A program made the translations under genes and the position numbers. The notes beneath the pieces are model-generated. The model searched no databases and was not told the origin of the DNA. It saw nothing but the letters and a program-made list of their open reading frames with translations. A stretch of 38,470 nt of DNA from a virus. This document shows, piece by piece, positions 1 to 6,781 of this stretch; position 1 is the stretch's first letter; each line of letters opens with the position of its first letter. The stretch lies in IMG/VR virus record IMGVR_UViG_3300032315_002013, positions 1 through 38,470 of that record. One strand, given 5' to 3'.

Positions 1-90
1 TGGGTGTTGGCGTAGCAGTTGCCGTGGGTGTTGGCGTAGCAGTTGCCGTGGGTGTTGGCGTAGCAGTTGCCGTGGGTGTTGGCGTTGAAT
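1..90. repeat. 24-bp tandem repeat encoding ATATPTPT
   Basis: The unit tgggtgttggcgtagcagtt plus gccg is repeated three times exactly (1-24, 25-48, 49-72), followed by a partial copy to about 90. On the minus strand each unit encodes eight residues of the Thr/Pro linker. The array touches the window edge and may be longer. Confidence 0.9.
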
Positions 91-811
91 CTAAGTCGTA
101 ATATAGTCCATAAATACTATTATTTATTGAGCCTATGTAGTTTAAATTTAAAACATTATATGTGTATCCAACATCGATCAATGCAGGTGTTGCCGTTGCA
201 GTGGGCGTGGGCGTGGGCGTGGCTGTTGATGTTGGCGTGGCTGTATTTGTTGCTGGTATTATATAGAATTCACTAAAACCATCCACGAGTGCTGATATTC
301 TTTTTGTGCTAAAGTCTGGTGCTTTTGGACCGTTAAGTACAGTTGAGTCTGTGGTTTGTCCGTTTGAAACCTGAAATATTCTACATGAATTAAAAATTTC
401 TTGCGAAATACCTTCCGGAAGGTAAAAATCAATAACCACCACGCCAGAGAAATTCGCAGTTGAATTTATCGAAAAAGATGCTAAAGAGTCTCCAACCACG
501 AAATTGGCTGGGAGGTCTGGTGTGCCTAGGTTTGGATTTATCACACTTACAGTAGTTACCCCAGAATTAACAACAGAGTCAAAATTTAAAGATATTCCTA
601 TGTCAGAAGGTTGTTGTTTGGGAACAGAAACCACAACATCTGATCCAATCGAAGTCTCCAACAATAATGCAACCTGCGTGGGAGTTGGTGTGGCACTCGC
701 CGTTGGTGTGGGTGTTGGAGATGCGTCTATTGTGCGCAAAATACGAAATTCCGCCCCGGTTTTTTTTACGTAAATTTTTCCGTCGTTTTTGTATTTTGTT
801 TTATATGCCAT
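1..811 (-). CDS. Pro/Thr-repeat-rich virion-type protein, C-terminus cut by window edge
   Basis: Translating the minus strand from the ATG at 811 gives 270 codons without a stop, open through base 1, so the gene continues beyond the window. The N-terminus reads MAYKTKYKNDGKIYV and is followed by a short PTPTPTASATPTPT linker. A domain of about 150 residues with beta-like alternation comes next (LPANFVVGDSLASFSI, FSGVVVIDFYLPEG). A second ATPTSTATPTPTPTATAT linker and a final run of ATATPTPT units follow. I do not recognise the globular part. Pro/Thr linkers between beta-rich domains are common in phage fibre or surface proteins, so a virion role is inferred. A perfect T4-type late octamer lies 128 bases upstream (939-946), and an 11-bp terminator hairpin separates it from the next gene. 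Confidence 0.75.
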   Translation of the reverse strand, partial: MAYKTKYKNDGKIYVKKTGAEFRILRTIDASPTPTPTASATPTPTQVALLLETSIGSDVVVSVPKQQPSDIGISLNFDSVVNSGVTTVSVINPNLGTPDLPANFVVGDSLASFSINSTANFSGVVVIDFYLPEGISQEIFNSCRIFQVSNGQTTDSTVLNGPKAPDFSTKRISALVDGFSEFYIIPATNTATPTSTATPTPTPTATATPALIDVGYTYNVLNLNYIGSINNSIYGLYYDLDSTPTPTATATPTPTATATPTPTATATPTP

Positions 812-938
812 ATTGCTCTAAATTCGCGCTCCCATATCTATTCCCGCCGCTAGAAAAGTTAAATGTACTTGAAAAATACACCTATGGAATCTAGTCCACC
901 TGAGAACATTATTAGAACCGTTGGCTTTTCCATGCTAC

Positions 939-946
939 TATTTATA
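939..946 (-). promoter_or_regulatory. T4-type late promoter TATAAATA
   Basis: The plus strand reads tatttata, an exact reverse complement of the T4 late-promoter octamer recognised by the gp55/gp33 sigma system. It points at the minus-strand gene starting at 811, with a leader of about 110 bases. This is the only perfect octamer I found upstream of a gene in the window. Confidence 0.6.
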
Positions 947-959
947 AGTATAAAAAAAT

Positions 960-998
960 AAAGCCGGTCCCAAGCCAAACGACCCAGGACCGGCTTTT
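960..998 (-). terminator. Rho-independent terminator
   Basis: The arms aaagccggtcc (960-970) and ggaccggcttt (987-997) form an 11-bp stem with a 16-base loop. Reading the minus strand, the stem is followed by TATTTTTTTATAC, a good U-tract. It lies directly after the stop at 1004 of the minus-strand propeller gene. Confidence 0.85.
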
Positions 999-1003
999 AA
1001 AAC

Positions 1004-3256
1004 TTATGACGAAAGCGGATTTCCCGTTGGTATAACCTGCACAGATATGGAAGGAGTTTCATTCTGTCCGAACGTAGGATGTCCGTTCGGGTTGTTGGTC
1101 GCCTCGGGAGACTCAGGAGCGTCGTCCCAGCTTTCTCCGTCCCTGACCAATACAATCTTTCTGTTGCCATTTGAATCAACCAACTCATAATATCCATCCC
1201 TTTGAATGGACACTCTTTGGCCTTCCACCATGACAATTGCTGTGTCCAACGAACCCTCGCCAACCTGCTTTACAGGCGTGGGAGAAAGATCATAGGCTCC
1301 GCTGTCATTGGCAGAATAACTCTGAACACCCGACATGCCACCGGTTACCTCCAAGAACTTGACTGCAATCGCTTCTGCGTCTTCGTAAGAAATATAATCG
1401 CTTGTTTGTCTTGCAACAACAAGATAAGCGATTGATTTTCTGCCTGCCAATCCTCTGATGCAGTGATCGTCATAATCATCGCCATCTTCATTGATTGTCT
1501 GAGTTAAACCCTCTGGAACTCCGGGAACAATTATCATGTGATTTACAGATGGTTCATTACTCTCTCCGCCACTACCGTATCTGCTGACTTTGACAAATAC
1601 TGTGTATGTTGCACCTTCGTGAACAACAAGCATTGTTGAGTCATTTTCGGTGCTGCCGCCCGACCCTAGATCACCGACTATTGAAAATTCTTCAATGTCA
1701 ATATTGGTGGCGACCATGGCATACATTCCGGGATAATAATTTGTGAAGTAACTGCTATCATTGCCGAAATAACCAGAGCCCGAAGATACCTGTCCATCCA
1801 TGGCGGGCTCGTAAACGGGCGAACCCTCATCTTCCAAATCGCTTTCATCCAATGCGGCAGAATGAGTATTTGGGACACTCAAAAGCCTTTCAACACGCCC
1901 GACGCCATCACCTTCAAAGCCAGATATATCTTCAAAAAGTTGAGTCAAATTGGTGTTGATGAAGTTTCCATCATCATACATGTCATAATAGCCATCGTTT
2001 ATGCCAAAACTTACATATCTGAAGAGTCTTTCTGGGTCTAGCGATCCTGTTTGACTCAACTTGGCAAAACCATAAAGTGCCTTGCCGCCATAATTGTACA
2101 AGCCTCCAACACAAATAATTTTGTTGTTGTCTAAAAGTATGTCTTGGACTCTTTGACCTTCATATGAACCATCGTCACCAAAACCATACCCGGTAACAAA
2201 AGTAGAGTCTTTGGTTCCATCCGTATTGAATCTGATGATGTGGCCTTGTCTGTTGCCGTCATATTCATTAAACCAACCGCCAACGACTATCTTGCCATCC
2301 GACTGAATAGCCAAGCATTGAACCACGCCCTCGGTATCGTTCAATCCGGCACCTTCTGTCTCAAAACTGGAGTCCAAGGTTCCATCGGCATTCAATCTGA
2401 CAATTCCACGACTGCAAGGCGAACCATTGTACTCATTGAACCATCCTCCAACAACAACCTTGCCATTAGAGTCTACCTCAATACTAGAAACCCTATTGTT
2501 AAAACCAGTGCCTACATCAAAAGTATCATCCGTGGTTCCATCGCTGTTGAGTTTGATTACTTTGTTTGTGAAATTTCCGCCGACATAAATCTTGCCAGAC
2601 GATAAAACATGAATTGCAAAAACATCGTCACCTAAAGTGACAGTGTCAGAAAAACTTGTGTTCAAAGACCCATCAGAATTCAACTTGACCAATCTACTTA
2701 CAGATGCATCATTATAATTGGCAAATGTTCCTCCCACCAGGAAACTTCCATCGGAAAGAAGTTTTAATACAAGTGCATGATTACCAAACCCACGGTCGTC
2801 GTAGGAGCCTTCAAAGTTGAAAGTAGAGTCCAACGATCCATTTGCGTTCAGTCTTGCAATTTTACCTACCGATGTTCCATTGATGGTTGTAAAATGCCCA
2901 ACAATAACCAACTTGCCATCAGATTGTTCTACTGCGTCTCTAACGAAACCACTGCTGCCGTCTGAAAATATAGGAGCGGTAAAAGTCTCGTCTAAGGTAA
3001 AATCAGCGTTGTATCTGCGAACATTTCTGGCGTTGTTGCCTTCGTCGGATGCGCCATCAATACCCACCCACAGATACTTGCCGCCACTTAATGCGATGAA
3101 TCTGCTTCCAAGCGGAGAATTGCCGGGGACATATGCGTCGTATTCATTTTTCGCAACGTCAAAATCGTCCACGAAAACTCTCTTGTCCGGAATGAGATCA
3201 GTCACCTGCTCGTAACCGGAATTTAGATTAGATAAGATATCATTTATATCAGCCAT
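1004..3256 (-). CDS. Delta-60 (DUF5122-type) beta-propeller repeat structural protein
   Basis: The 750-residue protein carries at least seven repeats between about residues 55 and 420. Their pattern is DGK-h-h-VGG-x-F...R-h-x-RLN-x-DG-oLD-x-oF, for example GKIVVGGWFNEYDGN and IARLNANGSLDSTF. This is the delta-60/DUF5122 repeat, which is predicted to fold as a propeller. The C-terminal 300 residues are not recognised. They contain GSGYFGNDSSYFTNYYPG and an acidic, Ser/Gly-rich stretch. The start is fixed by GGAGG eight bases upstream of the ATG. A CATAAATA late-type octamer lies 32 bases upstream and a strong terminator follows. A tail or fibre-associated virion component is likely from repeat type and context; no enzymatic motif is visible. 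Confidence 0.75.
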   Translation of the reverse strand: MADINDILSNLNSGYEQVTDLIPDKRVFVDDFDVAKNEYDAYVPGNSPLGSRFIALSGGKYLWVGIDGASDEGNNARNVRRYNADFTLDETFTAPIFSDGSSGFVRDAVEQSDGKLVIVGHFTTINGTSVGKIARLNANGSLDSTFNFEGSYDDRGFGNHALVLKLLSDGSFLVGGTFANYNDASVSRLVKLNSDGSLNTSFSDTVTLGDDVFAIHVLSSGKIYVGGNFTNKVIKLNSDGTTDDTFDVGTGFNNRVSSIEVDSNGKVVVGGWFNEYNGSPCSRGIVRLNADGTLDSSFETEGAGLNDTEGVVQCLAIQSDGKIVVGGWFNEYDGNRQGHIIRFNTDGTKDSTFVTGYGFGDDGSYEGQRVQDILLDNNKIICVGGLYNYGGKALYGFAKLSQTGSLDPERLFRYVSFGINDGYYDMYDDGNFINTNLTQLFEDISGFEGDGVGRVERLLSVPNTHSAALDESDLEDEGSPVYEPAMDGQVSSGSGYFGNDSSYFTNYYPGMYAMVATNIDIEEFSIVGDLGSGGSTENDSTMLVVHEGATYTVFVKVSRYGSGGESNEPSVNHMIIVPGVPEGLTQTINEDGDDYDDHCIRGLAGRKSIAYLVVARQTSDYISYEDAEAIAVKFLEVTGGMSGVQSYSANDSGAYDLSPTPVKQVGEGSLDTAIVMVEGQRVSIQRDGYYELVDSNGNRKIVLVRDGESWDDAPESPEATNNPNGHPTFGQNETPSISVQVIPTGNPLSS

Positions 3257-3287
3257 AGTTTGCCTCCATGCAAAAGGGTTCTGATAT

Positions 3288-3295
3288 TATTTATG
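3288..3295 (-). promoter_or_regulatory. Late-type promoter CATAAATA
   Basis: Minus-strand CATAAATAATATC matches the T4 late octamer at 7 of 8 positions. It lies 32 bases upstream of the ATG at 3256, leaving room for the GGAGG ribosome-binding site. Confidence 0.5.
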
Positions 3296-3333
3296 ATCCA
3301 AATTAAAACAAAAAATAAAAATCGGAATAAATG

Positions 3334-3888
3334 TTAAATTTCTTCTAAACTTAAGTCTTCAATAGGATTTGTTTTTTGATTTGACGCAGCAGGTTTTGGA
3401 CTTTCAAAAGAATTAGTTCTGAGTTTGTAACCCGAGTTGAATGTCCAGAATTCAGAGTCAGTCTTCGGAGGATAAGTACTAGGATCATTAAAACGAAGAT
3501 TGGGATACTTATTCATCATCAAGTTGTTTCTTGGTGTCGCAGGCCAATCATTCGGTTTCAAAGGAACTTTTTCAACACCACTAGTTCCATACAACGATCG
3601 CCATATATTCGCCGCAGAGTCAGAAGTACTATTTTTTGCCGGTGCCAATACCCCATTCGATTTCGTTACCAACTCAAGAGCAGCCATGTAAAGTTTTTTA
3701 CCATGTCCTTTTCCCTGAGGCTTAGCCCAAACCCTAGTTACTCTGTATATACCCGGGTTTTCACTGTCCTTTTCCGCATACAACGACCCAGTCGCATCAG
3801 ATCCTTGATAAGTCAATTCAAATTCATTCCCCATTTGCCTCGTCTTTATATCTGACTGGTTATTCATCCACTCTTTGAAATTAAACAT
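3334..3888 (-). CDS. GNAT acetyltransferase-like protein with capsid-targeting-like N-terminus
   Basis: Taking the ATG at 3888 gives 184 residues starting MFNFKEWMNNQSD. An upstream ATG at 3936 would add 16 hydrophobic residues and overlap the divergent neighbour. I prefer 3888 because FNFKEW fits the tag seen on neighbouring proteins. Residues about 50-75 read YRVTRVWAKPQGKGHGKKLY, the acetyl-CoA pyrophosphate-binding motif A of GNAT enzymes (Q-x-x-G-x-G). SAANIWRSLYG later resembles motif B. The C-terminal 60 residues are not recognised. The gene is divergent from another GNAT gene at 3930. No I/L-x-E cleavage site is obvious right after the tag. The substrate is unknown. Confidence 0.65.
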   Translation of the reverse strand: MFNFKEWMNNQSDIKTRQMGNEFELTYQGSDATGSLYAEKDSENPGIYRVTRVWAKPQGKGHGKKLYMAALELVTKSNGVLAPAKNSTSDSAANIWRSLYGTSGVEKVPLKPNDWPATPRNNLMMNKYPNLRFNDPSTYPPKTDSEFWTFNSGYKLRTNSFESPKPAASNQKTNPIEDLSLEEI

Positions 3889-3917
3889 GAATATATCTAC
3901 ACTTCTTATAAAAAATA

Positions 3918-3925
3918 CATAAATA
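3918..3925 (+). promoter_or_regulatory. Late-type promoter CATAAATA, unusually close to the ATG
   Basis: Plus-strand CATAAATA ends four bases before the ATG at 3930. With normal late-promoter geometry the transcript would start at or next to the start codon, implying a leaderless or very short leader. Confidence 0.35.
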
Positions 3926-3929
3926 AAGC

Positions 3930-4301
3930 ATGACATTCAAAACATGGATCGAGTCATCCGAACCCGATCTCAAATACCTACTCGAACCAGCAGGAAAAGT
4001 CCCACAAATCGGACCGGAAAAACAAATCGGAAATGCAAAAGATGGATCCGTCAAATTCATCTCGCCAAACGGATCATTCAGATACGTTAGATACGTAAAT
4101 GGAGAACCAGTCAGCGCCATACAAATCGTATCTAAAGATGGAAAAAACGCACAAATAGCAAACGTATATACACGACCAGAATATAGAAGACAAGGATTCG
4201 CAAAAGAACTTCTTAATAGAGCAAAACAAGGATTTGAATTTATTACCCACTCCAAAGACCTCTCGACTCTAGGAGCAATTTGGAAAACAAAAGTTGAATG
4301 A
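3930..4301 (+). CDS. Small GNAT-family N-acetyltransferase with tag-like N-terminus
   Basis: The protein has 123 residues. The N-terminus MTFKTWIESSEPD resembles the neighbouring capsid-targeting-like tags (F-x-x-W followed by I-E). The core shows GNAT order: a beta pair around SFRYVRYVNGEPVSAIQIV, then VYTRPEYRRQGFAKELLNRA (about residues 83-102). The latter is motif A with R-R-Q-G-F-A, the acetyl-CoA binding turn. The end, HSKDLSTLGAIWKTK, resembles the terminal helix of small GNATs. It is divergently arranged with the GNAT-like gene ending at 3334 and convergent with the next minus-strand gene. No Shine-Dalgarno is clear. The target is unknown; transfer to a host protein or small molecule after injection is inference. 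Confidence 0.75.
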   Translation: MTFKTWIESSEPDLKYLLEPAGKVPQIGPEKQIGNAKDGSVKFISPNGSFRYVRYVNGEPVSAIQIVSKDGKNAQIANVYTRPEYRRQGFAKELLNRAKQGFEFITHSKDLSTLGAIWKTKVE

Positions 4302-4312
4302 GGTTAAATGTT

Positions 4313-5002
4313 TCAGACCTGCTCCACCCTCAAGGGGTCAGCGTTAGAAAAACCGAGGCTGACCGGATTCAAATTCAAGGCGTCCTGAACTCCATCCTGA
4401 TTCCAGTCGCAGTAAATGAGGACAAATCCAATGGTTCCGTCTGGCGAATTGCCACCAACCGGAAGATCCGACTGCGAAGTCAACTGCTCCACAAGCCGCC
4501 AGGTCACGACCCTAAGGCCACTCGCCAACTCCAAGTGAACGGTGATCCCGAGATCCCGCAGACGAGTCCCGACGCCCAATGAATATCCGACGTTCCCCAC
4601 GGGCTGGGCGACAAAAGTACTTTCAGACACTTCATTGTAAAAGTCATACAGATGGTCAATGTCCTCGAAAACTATCTTCTTGTCCTCCTCAACTATGGAT
4701 GGAGAAGATTCCCTGAAGTCCCTCAAGACCGAATTCATGTCCGCAACCGGATAAAGCCATATCGTGTCTATGACAGTTTTCCATCCCGAGACGTAAGAAA
4801 CCACGTCGTCGTAGGACTCGCCGTCCTTCCTGCTTCCGACAACCTTGACGTTGCCCTGTTGGTCCATCGTCATTACCATGTTGACGGTCCTCTGCAAAGA
4901 CACCCCGTTCAAGACGCTGGTGTCCAACCCGCCCTCAGTAGCAATATTGGTAAACGCAGGAGTGAGATCAACCGTATATTCAATTGGATTTGTGTAGTTC
5001 AT
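4313..5002 (-). CDS. Unrecognised 229-residue phage protein
   Basis: The reading frame is complete, starting MNYTNPIEYTVDLTPAF. I do not recognise the family. It looks globular and mixed alpha/beta, without membrane segments, signal peptide or cysteine clusters. The middle is acidic (SIVEEDKKIVFEDIDHLYDF), and the C-terminus contains YCDWNQDGVQDALNLN, a calcium-loop-like DxNxDG stretch. A DGESYDD string resembles DGESWDD in the C-terminal part of the propeller protein at 1004-3256, which may hint at a shared module. It lacks the tag seen on its neighbours. A CATAAATA octamer lies immediately upstream with almost no leader, so late expression is likely. Confidence 0.6.
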   Translation of the reverse strand: MNYTNPIEYTVDLTPAFTNIATEGGLDTSVLNGVSLQRTVNMVMTMDQQGNVKVVGSRKDGESYDDVVSYVSGWKTVIDTIWLYPVADMNSVLRDFRESSPSIVEEDKKIVFEDIDHLYDFYNEVSESTFVAQPVGNVGYSLGVGTRLRDLGITVHLELASGLRVVTWRLVEQLTSQSDLPVGGNSPDGTIGFVLIYCDWNQDGVQDALNLNPVSLGFSNADPLRVEQV

Positions 5003-5007
5003 ACAAT

Positions 5008-5015
5008 TATTTATG
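5008..5015 (-). promoter_or_regulatory. Late-type promoter CATAAATA, leaderless geometry
   Basis: Minus-strand CATAAATAATTGT runs straight into the ATG at 5002. The spacing places the expected start of transcription at the start codon, as at 3918-3925. Confidence 0.4.
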
Positions 5016-5044
5016 AAATCACAAATCGCTCTTAATGTGAGTGC

Positions 5045-5104
5045 GGAAGGGATTTAGACCGACTGCCCTTTCAAAAGGGATGTGAAAGCTCGTGGCAGAC
5101 TTCC
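5045..5104. ncRNA. Candidate structured RNA element
   Basis: Three nested stems can be read: GGAAG/CTTCC (5045-5049 with 5100-5104), CTGCC/GGCAG (5063-5067 with 5094-5098) and CTTTCA/TGAAAG (5068-5073 with 5083-5088). A 13-base internal loop lies on one side and a 5-base bulge on the other. A competing hairpin CCCTTT/AAAGGG (5066-5079) would break the inner two stems. I cannot match it to a known riboswitch or ribozyme, and the strand is undetermined. Confidence 0.35.
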
Positions 5105-5114
5105 TATTTAAAAT

Positions 5115-5188
5115 CTAATAATCAGCCGACTTTCCTAGGAGTAAACTCTTCATGCTTCTATTTAAACCTTCTTGGCCAAATATTTATC
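5115..5188 (-). pseudogene. Collapsed tagged-gene cassette (promoter, start and stop remnant)
   Basis: On the minus strand GATAAATA (5181-5188) is followed, 27 bases later, by ATGAAGAGTTT at 5153, like the MKS/MKT tag starts of neighbouring cassettes. It then runs directly into CCTAGGAAAGTCGGCTGA, which matches 16 of 18 bases of the 3' end of the zinc-ribbon gene at 5883 (PGKVG stop). Only a 12-codon frame remains (5115-5153). The simplest reading is an internal deletion that removed the gene body and left both ends. Confidence 0.5.
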
Positions 5189-5211
5189 ATTTGCCTCATA
5201 TGTCAATCAGC

Positions 5212-5258
5212 CAACGACAAAATATGCGAAGAAGGCCTAGATAGGGCATGAAATTTCC
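5212..5258 (+). repeat. Shared cassette leader, plus-strand copy
   Basis: The stretch from ccaacgacaaaatatgcg through ctagatagggcatgaa matches the leaders of the minus-strand genes at 8802 and 9206 (and more weakly 7520), but in the opposite orientation. An ACAAAATA string sits where the late-type octamer lies in the other copies. Confidence 0.65.
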
Positions 5259-5789
5259 TTGAAGGGAAGGAGAATTGTTTTTTCAAAATACAGAAATCCT
5301 CCTATCGCCCTACCCGTTTCCAACAAAGAAGTTTCTGCGGACCATCATCAAGGCGGGAAGCCGATCGGAGGATTGTGGTATGCGTTAGGGAGCTCTTGGA
5401 TTGAATTTATTGAGAATATTCCACACCGGATAGGAATGTTTGTCCACGAAATCAATGTTGACTACAGCAAAATTTTCGTGATAAACAGCAAACAATCCCT
5501 TTCAGATTTTGAAAAAAGATATGGAAGGTTGCGGGAGGGCGTGCTGATAAATTGGCCCGATGTGGCGAGAGACTATTCCGGTGTAGAGGTTTCCGGTAAT
5601 GGTTTTATGGGGATGGGCTGGCAAGAATACTGGGACGTTGCCAGTGGGTGCATCTGGGGTCAAGGGGCCATAAAGGACACGAGACTCTTGTATTTGTATG
5701 ACATGAAAAGCAAGAGGTTCGTCAAGCCTTCTGACTCGGGGGTGTATGCGGGGTGGTCCAGCAAGGCAAAAAGTCACCTGGGCGACTGA
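5259..5789 (+). CDS. Unrecognised enzyme-like protein; tag out of frame, start uncertain
   Basis: The frame from TTG 5259 gives 176 residues and is open back to 5241. The shared leader and its ATG (5248) precede it, but that ATG runs into a stop after four codons. The tag-like phase TTC CTT GAA lies in a third frame. Relative to neighbouring MKTFLEW starts, two bases are missing after ATGAA, and one further shift is needed to reach this frame. The body looks intact: GGKPIGGLWYALG, then LINWPDVARDYSGVEV, then EYWDVASGCIWGQGAI. This pattern recurs in phage hypothetical proteins, and an ADP-ribosyltransferase-like fold is possible but unproven. Either the tag was recently lost, a non-canonical start is used, or the assembly has small errors here. 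Confidence 0.55.
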   Translation: MKGRRIVFSKYRNPPIALPVSNKEVSADHHQGGKPIGGLWYALGSSWIEFIENIPHRIGMFVHEINVDYSKIFVINSKQSLSDFEKRYGRLREGVLINWPDVARDYSGVEVSGNGFMGMGWQEYWDVASGCIWGQGAIKDTRLLYLYDMKSKRFVKPSDSGVYAGWSSKAKSHLGD

Positions 5790-5800
5790 CTGGCTGTCAT

Positions 5801-5876
5801 ATTCCTCGCGTATTTCTTTTTGTCAATCAGCCTACCGTACGGAATATATTTTTTAACAGATGCATGTCAAATTTAT
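5801..5876. repeat. Intergenic repeat S, copy 1
   Basis: About 75 bases, containing gtatttctttttgtcaatca then gcctaccgtacggaatat, are repeated at 7535-7611 with few differences. Copy 1 lies between the plus-strand gene ending 5789 and the minus-strand zinc-ribbon gene and does not precede a minus-strand start. It may be another cassette boundary or remnant. Confidence 0.8.
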
Positions 5877-5882
5877 TTAATT

Positions 5883-6755
5883 TCAGCCTACTTTCCCAGG
5901 AGGATTATATGTAATTTCGTATTCCTGCTTGGCAATTCGGTAGTATTTGCCCTCGTTCTCTTTGACCAAATAGTCCCCAGGCTTAAGCACCATGCTCTCG
6001 CCCCAAGAAGCAGTGAATGTGACAGGTTGACTTCCCGTATACACTGCTACATTCCTCGGTCCTTGTTCGGGATGAACTTGACCGCCTATCTGTCCTTGGT
6101 AAAGTTTTGGGAATTTGGCAGCTTTTACCACATATTGCTCTCTACTCGGTCCGCTAATAATTACATCATTAGTTTCTGCTACATTCTGCGTCTCTTTCCC
6201 ATCCGCAGTGTTCGTCACTATTGGCATCTTTTGCTGAGCCACCGTATAACTCATCGGAGGCATGTTCTCAGAAGACTGCACATACTGGTAAACTAGTTTC
6301 TTCTTGCTGGTGGGTTGAAATTGCATCTGACTTGCAATTTGATTTATATCGGCATTCTGCATCTGCTCTTCTGTAACTAATCCGGAAAGATATAGGCATT
6401 CCATCTGCCTATTCGTCAAGGGAGCGGCGAAACTTCTGACTTTATCTTTTGGCAAGTGGGTCAATCCATAGCCTTTATCTAACGCATCCGGAGTTATTGA
6501 ATCATTCACGTGCCATTCCCTATTGCACTTGACGCAATGCCAAAGTTTTACGAGCGTGGGATAATAAGCGTCGTCGTTGGTCATGACGGCAGAGTTGCTT
6601 TTACAAAACGGACAAAAGGCTTTCGGCTCTGACTTTTTATTATTTGCTTGCGCCAAAAGATTTTCGACCTCTCCACCAGGAGGCAAAGCCTTCGGCTTGA
6701 ACATACCAAAAAACTCATTCAAATTTTCCTTGCGCCATTCCGCATAACTTTTCAT
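5883..6755 (-). CDS. Zinc-ribbon protein with PGDYG-like C-terminal domain and capsid-targeting-like tag
   Basis: The start is ATG 6755 (290 residues), six bases after an AGGGGGT ribosome-binding site; a GTG two codons upstream is less likely. The N-terminus MKSYAEWRKENLNE matches the T4 capsid-targeting pattern, and LNE gives an L-x-E prohead-protease-like site. CPFC then WHCVKCNREWH (about residues 48-80) form a CxxC...CxxC zinc ribbon. The C-terminus, with KPGDYLVKENEGKYY and EYEITY, resembles the PGDYG family found in phages and bacteria. The Gln/Ser-rich middle is not recognised. A TATAAATC octamer lies upstream. I infer a packaged internal protein; its activity is unknown. Confidence 0.65.
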   Translation of the reverse strand: MKSYAEWRKENLNEFFGMFKPKALPPGGEVENLLAQANNKKSEPKAFCPFCKSNSAVMTNDDAYYPTLVKLWHCVKCNREWHVNDSITPDALDKGYGLTHLPKDKVRSFAAPLTNRQMECLYLSGLVTEEQMQNADINQIASQMQFQPTSKKKLVYQYVQSSENMPPMSYTVAQQKMPIVTNTADGKETQNVAETNDVIISGPSREQYVVKAAKFPKLYQGQIGGQVHPEQGPRNVAVYTGSQPVTFTASWGESMVLKPGDYLVKENEGKYYRIAKQEYEITYNPPGKVG

Positions 6756-6773
6756 TGACACCCCCTAGCGATA

Positions 6774-6781
6774 GATTTATA
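6774..6781 (-). promoter_or_regulatory. Late-type promoter TATAAATC
   Basis: Minus-strand TATAAATC (7 of 8 to the late octamer) lies 18 bases upstream of ATG 6755, before an AGGGGG ribosome-binding site. It overlaps the stop region of the Nudix gene. Confidence 0.4.

Noticed and set aside
1-90. Possible CRISPR-like array in the 24-bp tandem repeat
   Set aside because: There are no spacers; units are contiguous and translate to a Thr/Pro linker.
2240-3215. Plus-strand frames opposite the propeller gene
   Set aside because: Shadows of the repeat-coding minus strand, which has a strong start site and conserved repeats.
3889-3936. Hydrophobic N-terminal extension (signal-like) on the GNAT-like gene
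   Set aside because: It overlaps the divergent gene and its promoter; the internal ATG at 3888 gives the tag-like N-terminus shared with neighbours.
5045-5104. Known riboswitch (glnA, preQ1 or SAM types) or hammerhead ribozyme
   Set aside because: The conserved core sequences of those classes are not present on either strand; kept only as an unnamed structured candidate.
5041-5110. tRNA gene
   Set aside because: The outer stem is only five base pairs and no T-loop or D-loop consensus is present.
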